This document shows positions 4,977 through 7,422 of a DNA stretch of 7,422 nucleotides, piece after piece (position 1 is the first letter of the stretch; every line of letters starts with the position of its first letter). Location: assembly GCA_018500065.2 (NCBI GenBank), contig JAHBAO020000390.1, positions 1 through 7,422 on the forward strand. Direction: 5' to 3'. The notes beneath the pieces are model-generated. The model was not told the DNA's origin. It was given only the letters and a program-made list of their open reading frames with translations, and ran no database searches. Both the position numbers and the translations under genes were made by a program. The stretch comes from Octadecabacter sp. (GTDB taxonomy: Bacteria; Pseudomonadota; Alphaproteobacteria; Rhodobacterales; Rhodobacteraceae).

Positions 4977-6601
4977 TGGATATTGGTACAATCTCGATGC
5001 TCCTCGTCTTGGGGATGATTGTCTTGCTTGCGATTGGCATGCCGCTTGGTTTTGCCTCGGCTTTCCTGGCTTTGATGGTGATGGTTCTCAAGTTTGAACC
5101 GACGATCCTGACCGCCCCTTGGACCATTGGAGAGGGAATGCTGACCGGCAGGCCGGGCACGGGCCCGCTCTATATTCTGACCCAAAAGATATTCGACCTC
5201 ATGACCGAATATGTGCTGATATCGGTTCCATTGTTCATATTTATGGCTGCGTTGCTGGAACGCTCTGGTATCGCCAAGCAGATGTATGATGCGCTTGATT
5301 TTTGGCTCAGCCGGGTCCGTGGCGGCGTGGCAATCATCACCTCCATCATGGCCGTCATCATGGCAGCAATGTCAGGTATTATCGGTGGTGAAGTCGTTCT
5401 TCTGGGCCTCATAGCGCTGCCGCAAATGCTCCGTCTTGGCTACAACCAAAATCTCGCGATTGGTACGATCTGCGCCTCAGGTAGCTTGGGCACAATGATC
5501 CCGCCCTCTATCGTGTTGATCATTTACGGACTAATCACAGAAACGTCGATCAAAGCGTTGTTCACGGGCGCCTTCGTTCCGGGCTTCATGCTGGCGATGA
5601 TGATCATCATGTATATCGTTATCCGCACCCAGTTGCGCCCGAGCGACGCGCCACTTCCAGAACCACGTGAAGGCGATCCGACCGGTGTGCAAAAGCTCGG
5701 TCTGTTTGGTGGGTTCCTGTCGCTGCTGTTGATGGGGTTTGCAGCGGTGTTGTTCTTGCGGGCCCTGTTTTTTACCGTAACGGGCCAGAATGTGCTGGAG
5801 GTTGGAGAAGACCCTATTGCGCTTGGGATGCCACAGCATCTAACCTCGTTGGCGATCGCCGTTGGTGTCGGAGCGGTCTTGGCATTCGTTGTTTTTGGGC
5901 GCCAACGCACGCTTGAGGGTTGGAAGCACGGCAAAGGTTTGGTTCCGCCAATCTTAGTCATCGGGGTTGTCATGGGCTCGATCTATGGCGGTATCACCGG
6001 CATCACAGAGGCTGCAGGCATGGGTGCATTCGCGGTCTTCATGATCGCTCTGGTCCGTGGGGAAGCAAGCGTGGGGCTCGTTTGGGACGCGATGATGCGC
6101 ACCTTGCGCTCCACTGGGTCGATCATCTGGGTGACCATCGGTGCGGCGGCATTGGCTGGGGCCTATACACTCGCTGGTGGTCCAAGCTACATCGCCAATC
6201 TGATCGTCGGATCCGAGATGCCAACCATGGTCGTGCTCCTCGTTATGATGTTGATCCTGCTGTTCATGGGCGCATTTATGGATTGGGTCGGGATCGTCCT
6301 TCTGATCATTCCGGTTTTCCTGCCGATCGTAAAACGCCTGCCAATCGAAGAGATTGGCTTCATCGGCCAACTGGAACCACACCAGGTGTCGATCTGGTTT
6401 GGGGTACTCTTCTGTATGAATATGCAGGTCAGCTTCCTGTCGCCGCCATTTGGCCCAGCTGCGTTCTATCTAAAGTCGGTTGCGCCGCCGCACATCACGT
6501 TGGTCGATATTTTCCGCGGCTTCCTGCCCTTTATCGGCATTCAGCTTCTGGCGCTTTCGGTGATGCTGATCTGGCCTAGTATTGTGACGTTGCTGCTATA
6601 A
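4976..6601 (+). CDS. dctM: TRAP transporter large membrane subunit (DctM), enlarged form
   Basis: Inner-membrane channel subunit that drives sodium-coupled import of the ligand delivered by the binding protein. The start is placed at 4976, sharing the A of the dctQ stop (TAATG), with GGAG at 4965-4968. An in-frame upstream ATG at 4889 would add an Arg-rich stretch lying inside dctQ and is rejected. The product has 541 residues, against about 425-440 for typical DctM. Conserved family segments include SVPLFIFMAALLERSG (83-98), MSGIIGGEVVLLGLIALPQM (132-151), ASGSLGTMIPPSIVLIIYG (167-185), GGITGITEAAGMGA (338-351), MGAFMDWVGI (431-440) and LSPPFGPAAFYLKSVAP (488-504). The extra length lies near residues 41-78 (a loop with Pro/Gly) and mainly about 222-325, a polar linker with additional hydrophobic segments at 243-268 and 290-308. 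That expansion matches the enlarged DctQ. The symbol is the generic family name. Confidence 0.94.
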   Translation: MDIGTISMLLVLGMIVLLAIGMPLGFASAFLALMVMVLKFEPTILTAPWTIGEGMLTGRPGTGPLYILTQKIFDLMTEYVLISVPLFIFMAALLERSGIAKQMYDALDFWLSRVRGGVAIITSIMAVIMAAMSGIIGGEVVLLGLIALPQMLRLGYNQNLAIGTICASGSLGTMIPPSIVLIIYGLITETSIKALFTGAFVPGFMLAMMIIMYIVIRTQLRPSDAPLPEPREGDPTGVQKLGLFGGFLSLLLMGFAAVLFLRALFFTVTGQNVLEVGEDPIALGMPQHLTSLAIAVGVGAVLAFVVFGRQRTLEGWKHGKGLVPPILVIGVVMGSIYGGITGITEAAGMGAFAVFMIALVRGEASVGLVWDAMMRTLRSTGSIIWVTIGAAALAGAYTLAGGPSYIANLIVGSEMPTMVVLLVMMLILLFMGAFMDWVGIVLLIIPVFLPIVKRLPIEEIGFIGQLEPHQVSIWFGVLFCMNMQVSFLSPPFGPAAFYLKSVAPPHITLVDIFRGFLPFIGIQLLALSVMLIWPSIVTLLL

Positions 6602-6602
6602 T

Positions 6603-6607
6603 GGAGG
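6603..6607 (+). promoter_or_regulatory. Ribosome-binding site that decides the dioxygenase start
   Basis: GGAGG lies five bases before the ATG at 6613. The alternative ATG at 6601 overlaps the dctM stop as TAATG but would place this strong site inside its own codons. The 6613 start is therefore preferred, although coupled initiation at 6601 (four residues longer) remains possible. Confidence 0.7.
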
Positions 6608-6612
6608 TTTCC

Positions 6613-7422
6613 ATGCTCAGCACTACTCAAGTCGAACAGTTCAATCGTGATGGGTATCTCGTCGTTGAAGATGTGATCGACGCAGCGACCCGAACAGCTA
6701 TTGTTGCGGAATATGCGGCACTGATGAATCGGCTTTATGACGGATGGCATGCCGAGGGCCTGGTTCCTGCCGCTGCGCCAGGCATGGGGTTCTTTGAAAA
6801 ACTCGATGTAGCCTACCGGTCTGGATTCGATTGGTATCAGCCACTCGATATCTCTTTGCCCCATTCAGAGATCTCCGATGATACTCCAATGCACCACGGT
6901 CCTGCTGTCTTTAATATGGCGACGCACCCGCGGATTCTGGACATCGCGGAATCCCTGATCGGGCCGGAAATCACCTCGAACCCGATCCAACATGTGCGCA
7001 TTAAGCCGCCCGAGGATCAGGTTTCGTCCAACGAAAACCGCGCTCATATCGTTTCGACGGACTGGCATCAAGACAAAGGCGTGACTTTGGAAACCGCGGA
7101 CGAGACCCAGATGCTCACCGTGTGGCTGGCGATAACTGATGCAACGGTCGAGAATGGTTGTCTACAGGTGAAGCCAGGCATGCGAGAAGAGATGCTGCCC
7201 CATTGCACGATGACCCAAGTTGGCATCAAGGATCGCTACCTCCCCAAGGCCGATGCTGTACCAACGCCAGTCAAGGCCGGAGGCGCTGTCATCTTCCACC
7301 CACTCACACCCCATGCCAGCCTGTCCAACACGTCGGACGGGTATCGTTGGTCGTTTGATCTGCGATACAATGTGACCGGTCAATCCACGGGACGGGATCA
7401 GTTCCCCAGCTTTGTCGCGCGC
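6613..7422 (+). CDS. Phytanoyl-CoA dioxygenase (PhyH) family Fe(II)/2-oxoglutarate oxygenase, right end open
   Basis: Predicted cytosolic non-haem iron oxygenase that hydroxylates a substrate while converting 2-oxoglutarate and O2 to succinate and CO2. There are 270 residues visible and the frame is still open at 7422. The N-terminal VEQFNRDGYLVVEDVID (7-23) is the usual PhyH opening. Iron ligands are His152 and Asp154 in STDWHQDKG and His234 in PLTPHASLSNTS. Arg245 (DGYRWSFDLRY) stands 11 residues after the distal histidine, the spacing of the 2-oxoglutarate arginine in PhyH. The motif TVENGCLQVKPGM (178-190) is also typical. All catalytic residues are present, so the enzyme should be active. 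It begins 11 bases after the dctM stop and is clearly part of the TRAP operon, so its substrate is probably the imported compound or a metabolite of it (inference). PhyH relatives include ectoine hydroxylase, but the substrate cannot be read here. Confidence 0.92.
   Translation, partial: MLSTTQVEQFNRDGYLVVEDVIDAATRTAIVAEYAALMNRLYDGWHAEGLVPAAAPGMGFFEKLDVAYRSGFDWYQPLDISLPHSEISDDTPMHHGPAVFNMATHPRILDIAESLIGPEITSNPIQHVRIKPPEDQVSSNENRAHIVSTDWHQDKGVTLETADETQMLTVWLAITDATVENGCLQVKPGMREEMLPHCTMTQVGIKDRYLPKADAVPTPVKAGGAVIFHPLTPHASLSNTSDGYRWSFDLRYNVTGQSTGRDQFPSFVAR

Noticed and set aside
5920..6579. 219-residue open frame on the plus strand inside dctM
   Set aside because: It is a +1 shadow of the DctM frame, rich in His, Arg and Gly, while DctM has all its conserved segments here.
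1..7422. CRISPR arrays, tRNA/rRNA genes, insertion sequences, attachment sites or defence genes
   Set aside because: No regularly spaced repeats, cloverleaf-like sequence, transposase or integrase motifs, or paired terminal repeats were seen; the window is filled by six metabolic and transport genes.

Overview
This window looks like an ordinary chromosomal (or large-plasmid) stretch from an alphaproteobacterium, most likely a marine member of the Rhodobacterales/Roseobacter group. The basis is moderately GC-rich DNA, dense operons with 1-base stop/start overlaps, a TRAP transporter with enlarged membrane subunits, and the pairing of sugar-acid catabolism with a phytanoyl-CoA-type dioxygenase. 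The taxonomic call is inference; no rRNA or marker gene is present.

Layout. Two operons diverge from a 274-bp control region (2742-3015). To the left, on the minus strand, are an IlvD/Edd-family sugar-acid dehydratase (2741-945, very like D-xylonate dehydratase) and a D-2-hydroxyacid dehydrogenase (945 to the left edge, 315 residues visible, no stop seen). The two overlap by one base. To the right, on the plus strand, are a TRAP solute-binding protein (3016-4035), the small membrane subunit DctQ (4128-4976), the large membrane subunit DctM (4976-6601) and a PhyH-family Fe(II)/2-oxoglutarate dioxygenase (6613 to the right edge, truncated).

Control. The divergent region holds a near-consensus sigma-70 promoter for the dehydratase operon whose -35 box lies partly inside a perfect 16-bp palindrome. 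It also holds a weaker promoter for the TRAP operon whose start site is covered by TTTGGT-CAT-ACCAAA, an exact match to the TTGGTnnnACCAA operator form used by FadR-subfamily GntR regulators. A second perfect palindrome (14 bp) lies between the two promoters. The TRAP leader carries a 7-bp hairpin whose loop shows a copy of the Shine-Dalgarno sequence. Two tandem hairpins without T-tracts separate the binding-protein gene from the membrane-subunit genes, a common way to keep the binding protein in excess.

How the genes work together (inference). A carboxylate, probably a sugar acid or related hydroxy acid, is captured in the periplasm and imported by the TRAP system. It may be hydroxylated or otherwise oxidised by the dioxygenase, dehydrated to a 2-keto-3-deoxy acid by the IlvD/Edd enzyme, and a keto acid or hydroxy acid is interconverted by the dehydrogenase. 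The regulator gene is not in the window. I see no mobile element, CRISPR array, RNA gene, phage or defence gene. The interesting material is the control region, the leader and intercistronic RNA structures, and the unusual enzyme combination.
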